A DNA stretch of 64,000 bases from Streptomyces sp. 135 (lineage in GTDB: Bacteria > Actinomycetota > Actinomycetes > Streptomycetales > Streptomycetaceae). The position numbers were made by a program, and so were the translations under genes. The number at the start of each line of letters is the position of its first letter. Position 1 is the first letter of the stretch. The DNA lies in the NCBI RefSeq assembly GCF_020026305.1, contig NZ_CP075691.1:558001-622000 (forward strand), written 5' to 3'. The notes below the pieces were generated by a model that was not told the DNA's origin, made no database searches, and saw nothing but the letters and a program-made list of their open reading frames with translations. This document shows positions 16,004 to 26,121 of this stretch, piece by piece.

Positions 16004-16290
16004 CGCCGCTACCCCTCTCCCCCGTACCCCTTCACGGGCACGATCCGTGACCGAGGCCCCGGTGCTAGCGGGCGGCGTTCGCTGCCTGCGGGCTGCCCCG
16101 GCGAGCAAGACGCCAGAGCTGCGGCACAGGACCTCGTCTGTCGTTGTTCCATCGCGCTCGGCACGGCAACCCAGGGTGCGGGGACATGGCAGTTCCGATG
16201 AGGATGGGGCGCGGACCAAGGCGGAAATCGGGATGCGGCATTCACTGCAACGGCTGTTCAGTGCGCTGGGGGGAATGTACCCTCGCGATC

Positions 16291-16794
16291 ATGGAGTCAC
16301 TGACCGGAACCACCACCGATCAGGCGCCGGCGAACCCGGCCGCCACCGATGACATGCTGGCCACTCAGCCGGTCGGCTACTGGTGCGGCCTGACCCATAC
16401 AACCGTCACCCGGCATCTGCGTGACGCCATGGCCAAGATCGACGCCACGCAGCCGCAGTACTGGGTACTCAACCGCGTGAACGGCGGCCCCACGGCGCCG
16501 AGCCGCGAGGAAGTCGTCGCGCAGCTGACACACCTTGTTGACGGGCCGCATGAAATTGCCAGGATCGTCGACCAGTTGCTCCACCGCGAATGGCTCCGGA
16601 TCGACGACGGGCAGCGCCTGCACCTCACGGATGCCGGGGAGACCGCCAGAGTGCGGCTTCGTGAGCTGGCGACCGAGATACGCGCCGTGGTCCACCAGGG
16701 CATCAGCGACGAGGAGTACGTGGCCGCGCTCAAGGTACTGCGCAAGATGGTGGCCAATGTGGAAGGGGACGGGACTCCCGGTAATCCGTCCTGA
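16291..16794 (+). CDS. MarR-like winged-helix regulator
   Basis: About 167 residues. A winged-helix domain covers about residues 25-130, including QPQYWVLNRV, a recognition-helix region around APSREEVVAQL, and the wing WLRIDDGQRLHLTDAGE typical of MarR-type proteins. The ATG at 16291 has no ribosome site, but TACCCT lies 8 bases upstream as a possible -10 element, which would make the message leaderless. A GTG at 16261 is an alternative. The ligand and target are unknown. It is divergent from the second DUF574 methyltransferase. Confidence 0.7.
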   Translation: MESLTGTTTDQAPANPAATDDMLATQPVGYWCGLTHTTVTRHLRDAMAKIDATQPQYWVLNRVNGGPTAPSREEVVAQLTHLVDGPHEIARIVDQLLHREWLRIDDGQRLHLTDAGETARVRLRELATEIRAVVHQGISDEEYVAALKVLRKMVANVEGDGTPGNPS

Positions 16795-16932
16795 TTTCGC
16801 GATCTTGTGGCGGACCCGGCCAGCCAGAGCTGCTCCGCCGATGGCCGGTTCCGGATCGCGTGGCGGGAGCGAACTTCCGTAGGCTCGGCAGGGCAGGACT
16901 CGCCTGTTACACGAGTAGCCCAGGGAGTTGGC

Positions 16933-17481
16933 GTGTTGTACGCATTCGCCTTTGAGCGGGTCGGTGTCGTGCTCAGTGACCTCTACTTCCGGAATCCGAA
17001 TCCGCTGCACGGGCAGGAGTCCCCCGAGCGCGGGGTACGGCTGGAACTACGAGTCTTCGAAAGCGGCGAGCTGCCCGGCTCCATCTACTCGGCGCGCCCC
17101 ATCACGATCGGTCGCCCGCTATGGCGGGTAGATCTCCTCCAGGACGCGGACGCCGCTCCGAACACCTTCGATCGGACACACCACCACCCGAATATCGTCG
17201 GCTGGGAACCCGGCCCACGGACATTCGTCGAGGGGTTGTCTGACGAGCCGCTGGCGTGGCTGGCTGAGAAATTCACCGACATCTCCAGTCTGCTGAGGGA
17301 GGCCGGCATCTCACCGGACGAGATCTCGGCCGCGGACGCAGACAGCCTTCGGGCAGCGGCGCCCGAGATCGTGGGCACCGTTCGCCGGGTGCTGGAGCGG
17401 GTGTGGGCCGGCGAACTCGGACACCCGAAGATCGACGTGGAGTCAGGATCGGCGACCAGCATCAGAGCCGGCTGGCTCTAG
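16933..17481 (+). CDS. Hypothetical protein
   Basis: A 182-residue protein I do not recognise. The GTG at 16933 follows AGGGAG with good spacing. The N-terminal half is beta-rich (YAFAFERVGVVLSDLYF, LELRVFESGELPGSIYS) and contains a THHHP cluster near residue 77. The C-terminal half is helical (about residues 105-165). It has no signal peptide or membrane segment. The composition is typical of the genome, so it is probably a genuine cytoplasmic protein. The 195 bp that follow, up to sbcC, contain no gene I can support. Confidence 0.6.
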   Translation: MLYAFAFERVGVVLSDLYFRNPNPLHGQESPERGVRLELRVFESGELPGSIYSARPITIGRPLWRVDLLQDADAAPNTFDRTHHHPNIVGWEPGPRTFVEGLSDEPLAWLAEKFTDISSLLREAGISPDEISAADADSLRAAAPEIVGTVRRVLERVWAGELGHPKIDVESGSATSIRAGWL

Positions 17482-17676
17482 CTCACCTCGGAAGATCCAC
17501 GGAGACCGCGCGATCAAGGATATGAGCGGTGTACGGCCGTCTGGTCGAGGAGGGTGTTCGGCAGTGGACCGAGCTGCCGCTGGGGCGCACGAGTGCGGGC
17601 GTGTGCGGGCGTGTGGAACGGCAGAAGGCACGGGGCCGGCCCCCAGGGCATTCGCTGGCGGCGGCAGCCCGAGCTC

Positions 17677-20600
17677 TCACCCGCCGCCGCCCTGCCGTAC
17701 GGACGATCCGGCCCGCCCCTTCACCACCTCCAGCTGCGCGTGCACCCGTCGTCGCAGGTCAGCAATGTGGCTGACGATGCCGACACTGCGGTCCCGCTCG
17801 CGCAGCGAGTCGAGGACGTCGAGGACCTCGTCCAGGGTCTGGTCGTCGAGGGAGCCGAAGCCCTCGTCGATGAACAACGTGTCCAGGCGTACGCCGCCCG
17901 CCTCGTCGCTGACCACGTCCGCAAGGCCCAGCGCGAGCGCGAGTGAGGCGAAGAACGTCTCGCCGCCGGAGAGCGTCGCCGTGTCACGCTCGCGGCCCGT
18001 CCACGCGTCGACGACGTGCAGGCCGAGGCCCGAGCGGCCGCGGCCCGTACGGTCGTCGGAGTGCACGAGGGTGTACCGCCCGGATGACATCTGCCGCAGC
18101 CGGACCGTCGCGGCCGCCGCCACCTGTTCGAGACGGGCGGCCAGGACGTACGACTCCAGGCGCATCCTGCGTTCGTTGTCCGCGGAGGTGCCGGCGGCCA
18201 GCCCCGCGAGCCGTGCCACGCGGTCGTAGGCGGCGCGCAGGGGGGCCAGCCTGCGTGTCCCGGCGACGGTCCGGGCCGAGAGCCTGTCGAGTTCGGCGCA
18301 GCGCCCGCCGCGGCGTCGAGCGCGGACGACGCGGCCCGCAGGCGTCGGCCCGCGGCTGCCGCCGCCCGCGCGCCCGGCAGGTCGGCGGGGGCCGCTGCGC
18401 GCGGCGGCCGTGTCCGGTTCGGCGAGGACGGAGCGGACGGCGGCTTCTTCGTTCCGCCAGTCGTCGATGCGGTGCTGGAGTTCGCGGTACCGGGCGTCGT
18501 CGAGCAGGGCGGCGGCCGCCTCTTCCGGCGTGTCGAACCCGGCGCGGAAGGCGGCGTCGGCGAGCCGCGCGTCCGCCGCCTTGAGCCGCTCGGCCGTGTC
18601 GTCCGCGGCGCGGGCGGCGTCCGCGGCCTCGGTGAGCAGCGCCGTCCGCCGCTCCAGCTGGGCGGCGCGGGCGGCGACGCTGCCGGCCGTCCGCGCGCGC
18701 GGGACAACTCCGCGCCGAGGGACTCCTGTTCGCGCTCCAGGGCTTCGCGCAAGGTGGCCCGTGACGCGGCGCGGCGCGCGGCCTCCTGCTGTCCGGCGAC
18801 CCGTCGGTCGTATTCGCGCTCGGCCTGTGCGAGCGCTTCCCGTGCGGCGTGCAGCCCGGAGGCACGGTCACGGGCCTCGGCGTAGGAGCGCCTCAACTCC
18901 GCTACGTCTGCGGCAAGTTCGTCAACGGTCGGCTCATCGGCGGTCAGTTGGTCGACGTCCCCTTCCGCGCCCGAGCCGCCGCGCGCCGCCTCCGTGGCCG
19001 CCGTCAGCGACGCCTGTACGTCGCCGAGCGCGCGCTCGGCGGCCGAGCGCGACTCCAGCGCGGCGCGGTGGGCGGCGAGCGCCTCCTCTTCGGCGCTCCG
19101 GTCCACGTGACCGGCGGTCTTGCGCGCGGGAGCGGGATGTTCCGTCGCTCCGCACACCGCGCACGGTTCGCCGTCCGCCAGATGGGTGGCGAGTTCGGCG
19201 GCGATGCCCGCGAGGCGTTGTTCCTTGAGGGCGAGCCAGTGTTCGTGGGTGGCGGTGGCGTGTTCGCGGGCGGTGAGGCGCGCTCCCGCGCCGCCGCCGC
19301 GTCGTGCGCGAGCCGGTCGCGGCGGCGGGCCGCGTCCAGGCGGGTCTGCGCGGGTTCGAGGCGGTAAGCCAGTCGCTCGGCGTGCGTGGCGGCTTCCTGG
19401 GCGGACGCGACGCGTTCCTGAAGGGCGGTCCGGGTCGCTTCCCAGCCGTCGAGCCAGCCCGATGCGTCCTGCAAGAGGTCGTCGTCGGCGCGCTCCTGCC
19501 GGTCCAGCGCGGCGCGCTCGGCGGTGATGTCGGCGAGCCGCTGCTCGGCGCGCCAGGCGGAGCCGAGGCCGCCGAGCTCCTCGGCGGCCTTGCGCGCGGG
19601 CGGCGGCGAGGCCCGCCGCGCCGCGGCCTCGAAGGTCTCGGGCAGGTGTGCACGCGCGCGTGCCTCTTCCCGCGTCGCCCGGCGGTGCTCGGCCTCGGCG
19701 GCTTCGCGCATCCCGAGCGCGGGGCGACCGTCTCGGCCTTGCGTGCCCGCTCCAGGCGGTGCTCGCGCTCCCGCTGCTCCGCCTCGCGCGCGTGGAGCCG
19801 CGCGGCTCGCTCCCGCGCCTCGGCGAAGCGGGCCTGCAACCGGTCGAGTTCAGCCGCGTCGGCGAGGCGGCGCTCGGCGGCGGCCTGCGCGGATTCGGCG
19901 GCCGTGAGCGCGCAGTGCGCGATGGTGAGCCGCTCACGGGCTGCCGTGCGGGCGACGGCGGCCCAGGTCAGGACCTCCGTCGCGAGGCCCGGGTCGCCGG
20001 GCGCGAGGTCGGGCAGGGGCAGTTCGGTGTCCCGGCCGGCGTCCGCCGCGGCCTGCTGCATGCGGTGCGCGTCGGCAAGGAGCGCCGCGTCGCCCTCCTT
20101 GACCTCGGCCTCGGTGGTGCGCCGCTGCTCGGCGAGCCGCTGTTCGACGGCGGCGAACCTGCGCGTGTCGAAGAGGCGCCCGAGCAGCTTGCCGCGAGCT
20201 TCCGCGTCCGCGCGCAGGAAGCGCGCGAAGTCGCCCTGGGGCAGGAGCACGACCTGGCAGAACTGCTCCTTGCTCATGCCGAGCAGCTGGGTGATCTCCT
20301 CGCCGATCTCCTGGTGGGACCGGCTCAGGTCCTTCCAGCCGCCCGCCTGGGTGCCCTCGCGGAGCCAGCTCTGCGCCTTCTCCGTGGTCGTGCCCGTGCC
20401 GCGCTTCTTGGGCCGCTCCCACGGCGGCTGTCGGGTGATCTCCAAGCGGCGCCCGGCGACGGTGAGTTCGAGGCACACCTCCGTGCGCGTGCCCTGCGGG
20501 GCGTGGTCGCTGCGCAGCGTCATGCCCTGTCCGCTGCCCTGCCGCGCGCCCGGCACCGATCCGTACAGGGCGTAGCAGACGGCGTCGAGTACGGAGGTCT

Positions 20601-20721
20601 TTCCCGCACCCGTCGGGCCGTGCAGCAGGAAGATCCCGGCGGCGGAGAGGTCGTCGAAGTCGATGTCCTGGGTGGTGCCGAAGGGCCCGAAGGCGGTGAT
20701 GCGGAGGCGGTGGAGTCTCAT
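17677..20721 (-). pseudogene. sbcC: SbcC exonuclease subunit, broken by several apparent frameshifts
   Basis: The ATPase subunit of the SbcCD (Mre11-Rad50-like) nuclease, which opens hairpins and processes double-strand ends. Walker A (FLLHGPTGAGKTSVLDAVCYA) is in the first frame. The zinc hook (CAVC, in GEPCAVCGATEHP) is in another. The signature LSGGETFFASLALALGLADV and Walker B DTLFIDEGFGSLDD are in the last frame (17677-18219). The frame changes near 19722, 19282, 18697, 18395 and 18303, each in GC or G-run sequence and each fixable by one base. The ATG at 20721 overlaps the sbcD stop as ATGA. Either the gene has decayed or the sequence contains errors. Confidence 0.85.
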
Positions 20722-21881
20722 CGGGCGACCTCGCGCAGGGTGTCCTCGGTGCGGACCGCGTCGAAGGCGGACCGCAGGACCGCCTGTTCGTGCGTGTCGG
20801 GACCCGCGCCGCGCACGTGGGCGACGAAGTCCTCGGCGATCTCCTGGTCGCTGCGGCCCTGGAGCCGCTGGGCGTACGAGACGTCCGGGTCGTCGGGTGC
20901 CCTGTCCGGGTCGAAGACGAGGCTGAGGGTGTGGGGGAAGCGCTCGCAGAGGCGCGCCATGGGGTCGTCGGGCCGTACCGCGTCGGTCAGGGTGGCCTCG
21001 ACCCACGCCTCCTCGTGCCGGGCGAGGGCGGGATCGCCGAGCAGGTCCTCGAGGGTGCCCCTGAGACGGGCGAGCGCGCGCGGCACCGGGCAGTCGACGC
21101 GCTCGGCCTCGATCTGCCCCTCGGGGCCGAGGTCGACCAGCCACATGCTCTTGCGGTGGTCGGCCTCGGAGAAGGAGTACGGCAGGGGGGAGCCGGAGTA
21201 GCGCACGCGCGGGCCGAGCGTCTGGCTCCCGTGCAGATGCCCGAGCGCGGCGTAGTCGACGCCTTCGAACACGCCGGCCGGGACCGCCGCGACACCGCCC
21301 ACGGTGATGTCCCGCTCGCTGTCGCTGACCTGGCCGCCGCTGACGAAGGCGTGCGCGAGCACGACGGAACGGGTGCCGGGCGCGCGGCCGGCGAGATCGG
21401 CCCGCACCCGCTCCATGGCGGCCGCGAGGACCGCCTCGTGGCCCGCCTTGGCCACGCCGAACTCGTCCTTGACCAGGGCGGGTTCGAGGTAGGGCAGGCC
21501 GTAGAAGGCCACGTCGCCGTGGCGGTCGGCGAGGATCACGGGCTCCGCGCAGGCGGCCGGGTCGGTGCGCAGGTGGATGCCGGCGCGGTCGATGAGGCCC
21601 GCGCCGACGCCGAGGCGGCGCGCCGAGTCGTGGTTCCCGGAGATCATCACCGTCGGCACGCCGAGGTCCGCGAGCCGGTGCAGCGCGTCGTCGAACAGCT
21701 CGACCGCCGCGAGCGGCGGCACCGCCCTGTCGTACACGTCGCCGGACACCACGACGGCGTCGACGTCGCGCTCGCGCACGGTCGACTCCAGGTGACCGAT
21801 GAAGGCGGCCTGGGCGTCGAGCATGTTCACGCGGTGGAACGATCGGCCCAGATGCCAGTCGGACGTGTGCAGCAGCCTCAT
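20718..21881 (-). CDS. sbcD: SbcD exonuclease subunit
   Basis: A 387-residue calcineurin-like nuclease, the Mre11 homologue and partner of SbcC. The metallophosphoesterase motifs are intact: HTSDWHLGRSFH, VVSGDVYDRA, SGNHDSARRLG, VVLAHAFVSGG and LGHLHGSQTLG. The C-terminal cap domain continues to the family's usual length. The gene overlaps sbcC by 4 bp (ATGA), an operon arrangement conserved across bacteria. It appears intact although its partner gene is broken as sequenced. Confidence 0.93.
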   Translation of the reverse strand: MRLLHTSDWHLGRSFHRVNMLDAQAAFIGHLESTVRERDVDAVVVSGDVYDRAVPPLAAVELFDDALHRLADLGVPTVMISGNHDSARRLGVGAGLIDRAGIHLRTDPAACAEPVILADRHGDVAFYGLPYLEPALVKDEFGVAKAGHEAVLAAAMERVRADLAGRAPGTRSVVLAHAFVSGGQVSDSERDITVGGVAAVPAGVFEGVDYAALGHLHGSQTLGPRVRYSGSPLPYSFSEADHRKSMWLVDLGPEGQIEAERVDCPVPRALARLRGTLEDLLGDPALARHEEAWVEATLTDAVRPDDPMARLCERFPHTLSLVFDPDRAPDDPDVSYAQRLQGRSDQEIAEDFVAHVRGAGPDTHEQAVLRSAFDAVRTEDTLREVAR

Positions 21882-21975
21882 GATCCCCGAGACTAACGGG
21901 CGGGTCGGACATCACGGGCGGCTACTCCTGTATCCGTCCGTCTCCCCGGGCCCCGGCTCCCCGGGGCCCCGCTCG

Positions 21976-22602
21976 TCAGGCGTCTCCGTACGCCTCTCCG
22001 CCGAGTTCGAACTCCGCGCTGCCCGCGGTGGCGTCGGCCAGCCAGCCCCGGAAGGCGTCCACGTCGGCGTCCGGAAGACCGATCTCGATGGTGACGGCGT
22101 CGCCGTAACGGACGTCACGCACCTCACGGCCGGCCGCCCGCAGATCGTTCTGGACCTTGCCCGCGCGCTGGTGGTCGACGGTGACGGTGGCGAGGCGGAA
22201 GCGGCGCCGGGTGACGGTGCCGAGCGTGTCGAGCGCCTCGCCGACCGCTCCCCCATAGGCGCGGATGAGTCCGCCCGCGCCGAGCTTGACGCCTCCGTAG
22301 TAGCGCGTCACGACCGCGGCGACGTACCGCATGTCGCGGCGCATCAGCATCTGGAGCATCGGGACGCCCGCGGTGCCGCCGGGCTCGCCGTCGTCACTCG
22401 CCTTCTGGATCGCCGCGTCGGCCCCGATGACGTACGCGAAGCAGTTGTGGCTGGCCGTCGGGTGCTCCTTGCGGATGCGCGCGACGAAGTCCTGGGCCTC
22501 CCACTCGGTGGCCGCGGGCGCGAGGGCGCACAGAAACCGCGAACGGCTGATCTCGGTCTCGTGCACGCCCTCGCGGGCCACTGTGCGGTACTCGTCCTGC
22601 AT
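21976..22602 (-). CDS. YigZ/IMPACT-family protein
   Basis: A 208-residue UPF0029/IMPACT family protein. The N-terminal domain contains the hallmark ATEWEAQDFVARIRKEHP, then HNCFAYVIG and SDDGEPGGTAGVPMLQ. A small C-terminal DUF1949 domain follows. The family is linked to translation control and proline dipeptidase-like functions, but its bacterial biochemical role is not settled. The ATG at 22602 begins the conserved MQDEYRTV segment; the longer frame to 22668 is non-homologous. It has no signal peptide. Confidence 0.9.
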   Translation of the reverse strand: MQDEYRTVAREGVHETEISRSRFLCALAPAATEWEAQDFVARIRKEHPTASHNCFAYVIGADAAIQKASDDGEPGGTAGVPMLQMLMRRDMRYVAAVVTRYYGGVKLGAGGLIRAYGGAVGEALDTLGTVTRRRFRLATVTVDHQRAGKVQNDLRAAGREVRDVRYGDAVTIEIGLPDADVDAFRGWLADATAGSAEFELGGEAYGDA

Positions 22603-22710
22603 CACGCCAGCGTAGGCGCTCGCCGGGCACCGCCCACGCCGGGAGCGGCGCCGGGTGGCACAGGTCACTGTCCGCCCGCGCGCGGCGTCCGCCGGGTACC
22701 GTGATCCCTC

Positions 22711-23439
22711 GTGACGTCACCCTCGATACCCGTGCGCCAAGTCCCGGGTTCCTCCGGCCCCTTGGCATCCCTGCTGTCCGCCGTGCCCGTCACCGTCGTC
22801 GAGACCCACGACGACCCCGCCGACGCCGTCCTCTTCCCCGAGGAGGAGGCGGTGGTGGCGAACGCGGTGGCCAAGCGGCGCAACGAGTTCACCACCGTGC
22901 GGCACTGCGCGCGGGCCGCGCTGAAGAGCATCGGCGTGCCGCCCGCCCCGATCCTGCCGGGCCAGCGGGGCGCGCCGCGCTGGCCGGCGGGGGTCGTCGG
23001 CAGCATGACGCACTGCGCCGGCTACCGCGCGGCGGTCGTGGCCCGTGCCGACGAGGTGACCTCGCTCGGCGTCGACGCGGAGCCGGGCGAGCCGCTGCGG
23101 GACCCTGACGTCCTTGGGCTGATCGCCGACGAGGCGGAGCGTGCGGCGCTCGCCGGCCTGGGCGCCCGGCATCCGGGCACGCCGTGGGACCGGCTGCTGT
23201 TCAGTGCCAAGGAGTCCGTCTACAAGACGTGGTTCCCCCTGACCGGCCGCTGGCTCGGCTTCGAGGAGGCCCGGGTGGAGCTGGACCCGGACGGGACGTT
23301 CACGGCGCGGCTGCTCGTGGAGGGGCCGGTGGTGGAGGGCGTCGAGCTGAAGGTGTTCCCGGGCCAGTGGATCGTCCGCGACGGGATAGCCGCCACGGCG
23401 ATCGTCCTGCCACTGGGGACGCCCGCGGTCCGGTCGTAG
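22711..23439 (+). CDS. 4'-phosphopantetheinyl transferase
   Basis: A 242-residue Sfp/EntD-type transferase that moves phosphopantetheine from CoA to carrier proteins of polyketide, peptide or fatty-acid synthases. The magnesium and CoA motifs are present: VGSMTHCAGYRAAVVA, SLGVDAEP, and FSAKESVYKTWFPLTGRWLGF (KESVYK). The GTG start at 22711 is the first in-frame start. Being an EntD-like stand-alone enzyme, it may serve several carrier proteins elsewhere in the genome; no synthase lies in this window. A strong hairpin follows the stop. Confidence 0.9.
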   Translation: MTSPSIPVRQVPGSSGPLASLLSAVPVTVVETHDDPADAVLFPEEEAVVANAVAKRRNEFTTVRHCARAALKSIGVPPAPILPGQRGAPRWPAGVVGSMTHCAGYRAAVVARADEVTSLGVDAEPGEPLRDPDVLGLIADEAERAALAGLGARHPGTPWDRLLFSAKESVYKTWFPLTGRWLGFEEARVELDPDGTFTARLLVEGPVVEGVELKVFPGQWIVRDGIAATAIVLPLGTPAVRS

Positions 23440-23452
23440 GCAGCGTCCGCGC

Positions 23453-23488
23453 AGCATGCCCGTACCCCTCACTCCGTACGGGCATGCT
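23453..23488. terminator. Bidirectional hairpin terminator
   Basis: AGCATGCCCGTAC (23453-23465) is exactly inverted at 23476-23488, with a 10-base loop. It lies between the convergent phosphopantetheinyl transferase and membrane-protein genes. Confidence 0.75.
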
Positions 23489-23493
23489 CGCCT

Positions 23494-23527
23494 CTCAGTG
23501 CTCCACGAGTCTCAGTGCCCCACGAGT
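23494..23527. repeat. 17-bp tandem duplication spanning a stop codon
   Basis: CTCAGTGCYCCACGAGT occurs twice in tandem (23494-23510 and 23511-23527) with one difference. In the direction of the minus-strand membrane-protein gene, the first unit contains its stop codon (23514-23512). The second unit runs into the 3' untranslated region. Confidence 0.85.
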
Positions 23528-24237
23528 TCCTCCCGCGACCTGACGTCCTGATCCGTCAGGATGTGGAAGTGCCGCCCATGCTCGGTCAGCACCTTCAGGA
23601 ACCCGGGCTCGGCCTGCATCACGTACCCCCGCAGATCCTCGCCGTCACGCATCTCGATCCGTTCCAGCGGGACCCACGGAGTGGTGATCGTCGCCGCTCC
23701 GAGCAGCATCGCGAGGCCGGCCAGCGCCACGAGGTGACGTGTGGCCCAGAAGGCGGCTCTCCGCAGCTGTCCCCCGGCCCGTACGCCGTAGCCGATCCCG
23801 AGGACCAGTCCGCCGACCGCGGCCATGACCAGCAGGACCCACCAGCTGTGGAAGGTCCCGACGTACGCGACGACGGCCACGACCGCGATCAGCAGCAGCA
23901 TCGCGCCTGCCAGGTCGGGCCGCTCGGCAGGCCGGCCCTCCACCAGCGCGCGGTTCCTGGCCTCCCGCATGGCCCGCGCCTCCATGACGAGCCGGAGGAC
24001 GGCGACCGGCAGGAGGAGCGTGAGGAAGAGCACCGAGGCGAACGAGTCGGCCATCACGGTGCCGAGGACGAGGCCGATGGTGTCGTCGAGGTCGAGGGTG
24101 TGGAGAACCGCGAAAGCGGTGTGCCAGTCGTAGCCGGACACGGCGAACAGCCGCAGGAGGAGAAAGGCGAACGCGGCGGTGGTCACCGCGAGCCCCGCCC
24201 CGTGCCCGTCCGTCTCTTCCGTCTCATGGGATGCCAT
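23512..24237 (-). CDS. Integral membrane protein of unknown function
   Basis: About 241 residues with roughly five or six hydrophobic segments. Among them are GLAVTTAAFAFLLLRLFAV, MADSFASVLFLTLLLPVAVL, LLLIAVVAVVAYVGTF, and WWVLLVMAAVGGLVLGIGYG. A hydrophilic C-terminal tail ends VGH. I do not recognise a family. The ATG at 24237 has a weak AGG site; an upstream in-frame GTG at 24279 would add 14 residues. The stop codon sits in the first unit of a 17-bp tandem repeat. Confidence 0.65.
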   Translation of the reverse strand: MASHETEETDGHGAGLAVTTAAFAFLLLRLFAVSGYDWHTAFAVLHTLDLDDTIGLVLGTVMADSFASVLFLTLLLPVAVLRLVMEARAMREARNRALVEGRPAERPDLAGAMLLLIAVVAVVAYVGTFHSWWVLLVMAAVGGLVLGIGYGVRAGGQLRRAAFWATRHLVALAGLAMLLGAATITTPWVPLERIEMRDGEDLRGYVMQAEPGFLKVLTEHGRHFHILTDQDVRSREELVGH

Positions 24238-24337
24238 GTGTGCCTGAACGGGGCGGGGGCTCTCGGCGTTTTCCGTCACGGTGCCATGATGATCACCACT
24301 CCGGTGATCGGCGAGGGGACCGGCGCCGACCGTGGGA

Positions 24338-25570
24338 TCAGTCGTCCACCGCCTGGTACAGCGTCGTCCAGAAGTCGTGGATGAGCCGCGCCGCGTCCGG
24401 GGTGGACATCCCCACCTGCGTGAGCAGGACCCCGGTGAGCCGCTTGTCCGGGTCGGCGTACGCCGTGGTGCCGGTGCCGCCGTCCCAGCCGAACTGGCCG
24501 ACGGGGGCGTAGTCGCCGCGGTAGGTGCGTACCGCCATCCCGAAGCCCCAGCCGCCGTGCTGCCCTTGGCCGAACGACACATGGACGTTGTCGCGGGCCA
24601 GCGTCTCCCGGGCGGTCTGCTGCTCGGGCGTGAGGCGGTTGGTGGTCATCAGCTGGACAGCGGGGCGCGACAGGATCCGGTCCTTCCCGTGCATTCCCTG
24701 ATTCAGCAGCATCCGGAAGTACGCGTAGTAGTCGTCGACGGTGGAGACCAGCCCGCCGCCGCCCGCCGGGAACGCCGGAGGCCGGCTGTACCGTCCCTCC
24801 GCCGCCTCGTCCCACACGATGAACTCGCCGGTCTGCGGATCAGGGACGTAACTGGGCGGCAGCCGGTCGATCTCGTCGGCGGGCACATGGAAACCGGTGT
24901 CCTTCATCCCCAGTGGATCAAGGACGCGCTCGCGCAGGAACGCCTCGAACGGCTGGCCCGTGACCCTGGCGACCAGCACGCCGAGCACGTCATGGCTGAT
25001 GTGGTACTGCCAGCGCTCTCCGGGCTGATACATCAGCGGAAGCGTGCCGAGGCGGCGCATCCACTCGTCCGGCTCGGGCGCCGGCTCCCCTCCCTGGCTC
25101 CAGATCGCCTGCTCGAATATGGCGGCCTGGATCGGGGTGCCGAGCGTCGTCACGTCCATTCCGAGCCCGAACGTCGAGGTCAGCAGGTCCCGTACGGTGA
25201 TCGGCCGCCTTGCCGGCACGGTGTCGTCCAGCGGACCGTCGACCCGCTTCAGCACCTGCCGATCGGCCAGTTCGGGCAGCCACGGTTCCACCGGGTCGTC
25301 GAGGCGCAGCCTGCACTCGTCGAGGAGGATCATCACCGGCGCGATCGCGACCGGCTTGGACGTGGACGCCATCCGGAAGACGGTGTCCCGGCGCATCGGC
25401 GCATCGCCGTCATGGCGCATCGTCCCGATCGCTTCGACGTACGTCTGGTCTCCCCGGCCGGCCAGGGCGACGAGCCCCGGGATCTTGCCGGACTCGACAT
25501 GCCGTGCCAGCACGTCCCGCACTCTGCGCAGTCCGGCTTCGGAGAAGCCGCTGTTGTTCTGTCCCATCAT
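24338..25570 (-). CDS. Serine hydrolase of the beta-lactamase/PBP (class C-like) family
   Basis: A 410-residue penicilloyl-serine-fold hydrolase. The catalytic SxxK is in RMASTSKPVAIAP (Ser near residue 70). The second motif is YHIS in WQYHISHDVLG, a variant of YxN. The third is GWDGGTGTTAY, in place of KTG. Many such proteins are esterases or D-amino-acid hydrolases rather than true beta-lactamases. There is no signal peptide, so it appears cytoplasmic, which favours an esterase or peptidase role. An AAGGAG site precedes ATG at 25570 (and ATG at 25567). Confidence 0.88.
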   Translation of the reverse strand: MMGQNNSGFSEAGLRRVRDVLARHVESGKIPGLVALAGRGDQTYVEAIGTMRHDGDAPMRRDTVFRMASTSKPVAIAPVMILLDECRLRLDDPVEPWLPELADRQVLKRVDGPLDDTVPARRPITVRDLLTSTFGLGMDVTTLGTPIQAAIFEQAIWSQGGEPAPEPDEWMRRLGTLPLMYQPGERWQYHISHDVLGVLVARVTGQPFEAFLRERVLDPLGMKDTGFHVPADEIDRLPPSYVPDPQTGEFIVWDEAAEGRYSRPPAFPAGGGGLVSTVDDYYAYFRMLLNQGMHGKDRILSRPAVQLMTTNRLTPEQQTARETLARDNVHVSFGQGQHGGWGFGMAVRTYRGDYAPVGQFGWDGGTGTTAYADPDKRLTGVLLTQVGMSTPDAARLIHDFWTTLYQAVDD

Positions 25571-25625
25571 GAATCTCCTTGCGTACGGCGGTACGGCGAT
25601 ACGGCGGGCCCTGCGAGGCCTGCCG

Positions 25626-26033
25626 TCACGCGGCGTCGAGGGCTCCGGTGATCTTGCGGGTCATCGCGGTCATGGCGGGGGTGGGCTCGCCCTTGTGGGC
25701 GCGGGCGGCCGCTTCGATGGCGACGTCTATGGCGTCGCGGAAGTTGTCCGCCTCTGCCGGGGCCTGGTTCTTGAGCAGGCCCATGGCCGCGGTGAGGGCG
25801 GGCAGCACCTGGTCGGCGAGCGCGGCGACGGACTTGCCGTTCAGGTTCTCGATCTTCGACTTCTCGGCGAGTACGTGCCCGACCAGGCCGGTCGCGGAGC
25901 TCAAGGCGAGGGAGCCGTGGGTGGCGACCTTATGGGGCGAGCCGGCGGCGTCGGCGGCGGCCAGCAGCGAGACGGCGCCGTACGCGGCGGTCCGCAGGGT
26001 GTGCTTGTCCTGGACAGTAAGGGTGACGGACAT
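25626..26033 (-). CDS. Hypothetical small alpha-helical protein
   Basis: A 135-residue protein rich in Ala, Lys and small residues, predicted almost wholly helical (for example AAMGLLKNQAPAEADNF and AIDVAIEAAARAHKG). It has no signal peptide, transmembrane helix or known motif. The ATG at 26033 starts MSVTLTVQDKHTL. Its divergent promoter region with the amidase gene contains an array of TGTCA/TGACA half-sites that could regulate both. Confidence 0.6.
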   Translation of the reverse strand: MSVTLTVQDKHTLRTAAYGAVSLLAAADAAGSPHKVATHGSLALSSATGLVGHVLAEKSKIENLNGKSVAALADQVLPALTAAMGLLKNQAPAEADNFRDAIDVAIEAAARAHKGEPTPAMTAMTRKITGALDAA

Positions 26034-26121
26034 GGTGGTGTGCCTTTCGGTGCGACGGGCGGCGAGTGGATGGTGCGTGCGGTCCCGGTGGGGCCGATGT
26101 CTCCAAGATGTCCGCCGGGCC

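Noticed and set aside
16004..16290. Small open frames between the DUF574 gene and the MarR-like gene
   Set aside because: No ribosome site, no family similarity and low-complexity composition; they look like shadows of non-coding DNA.
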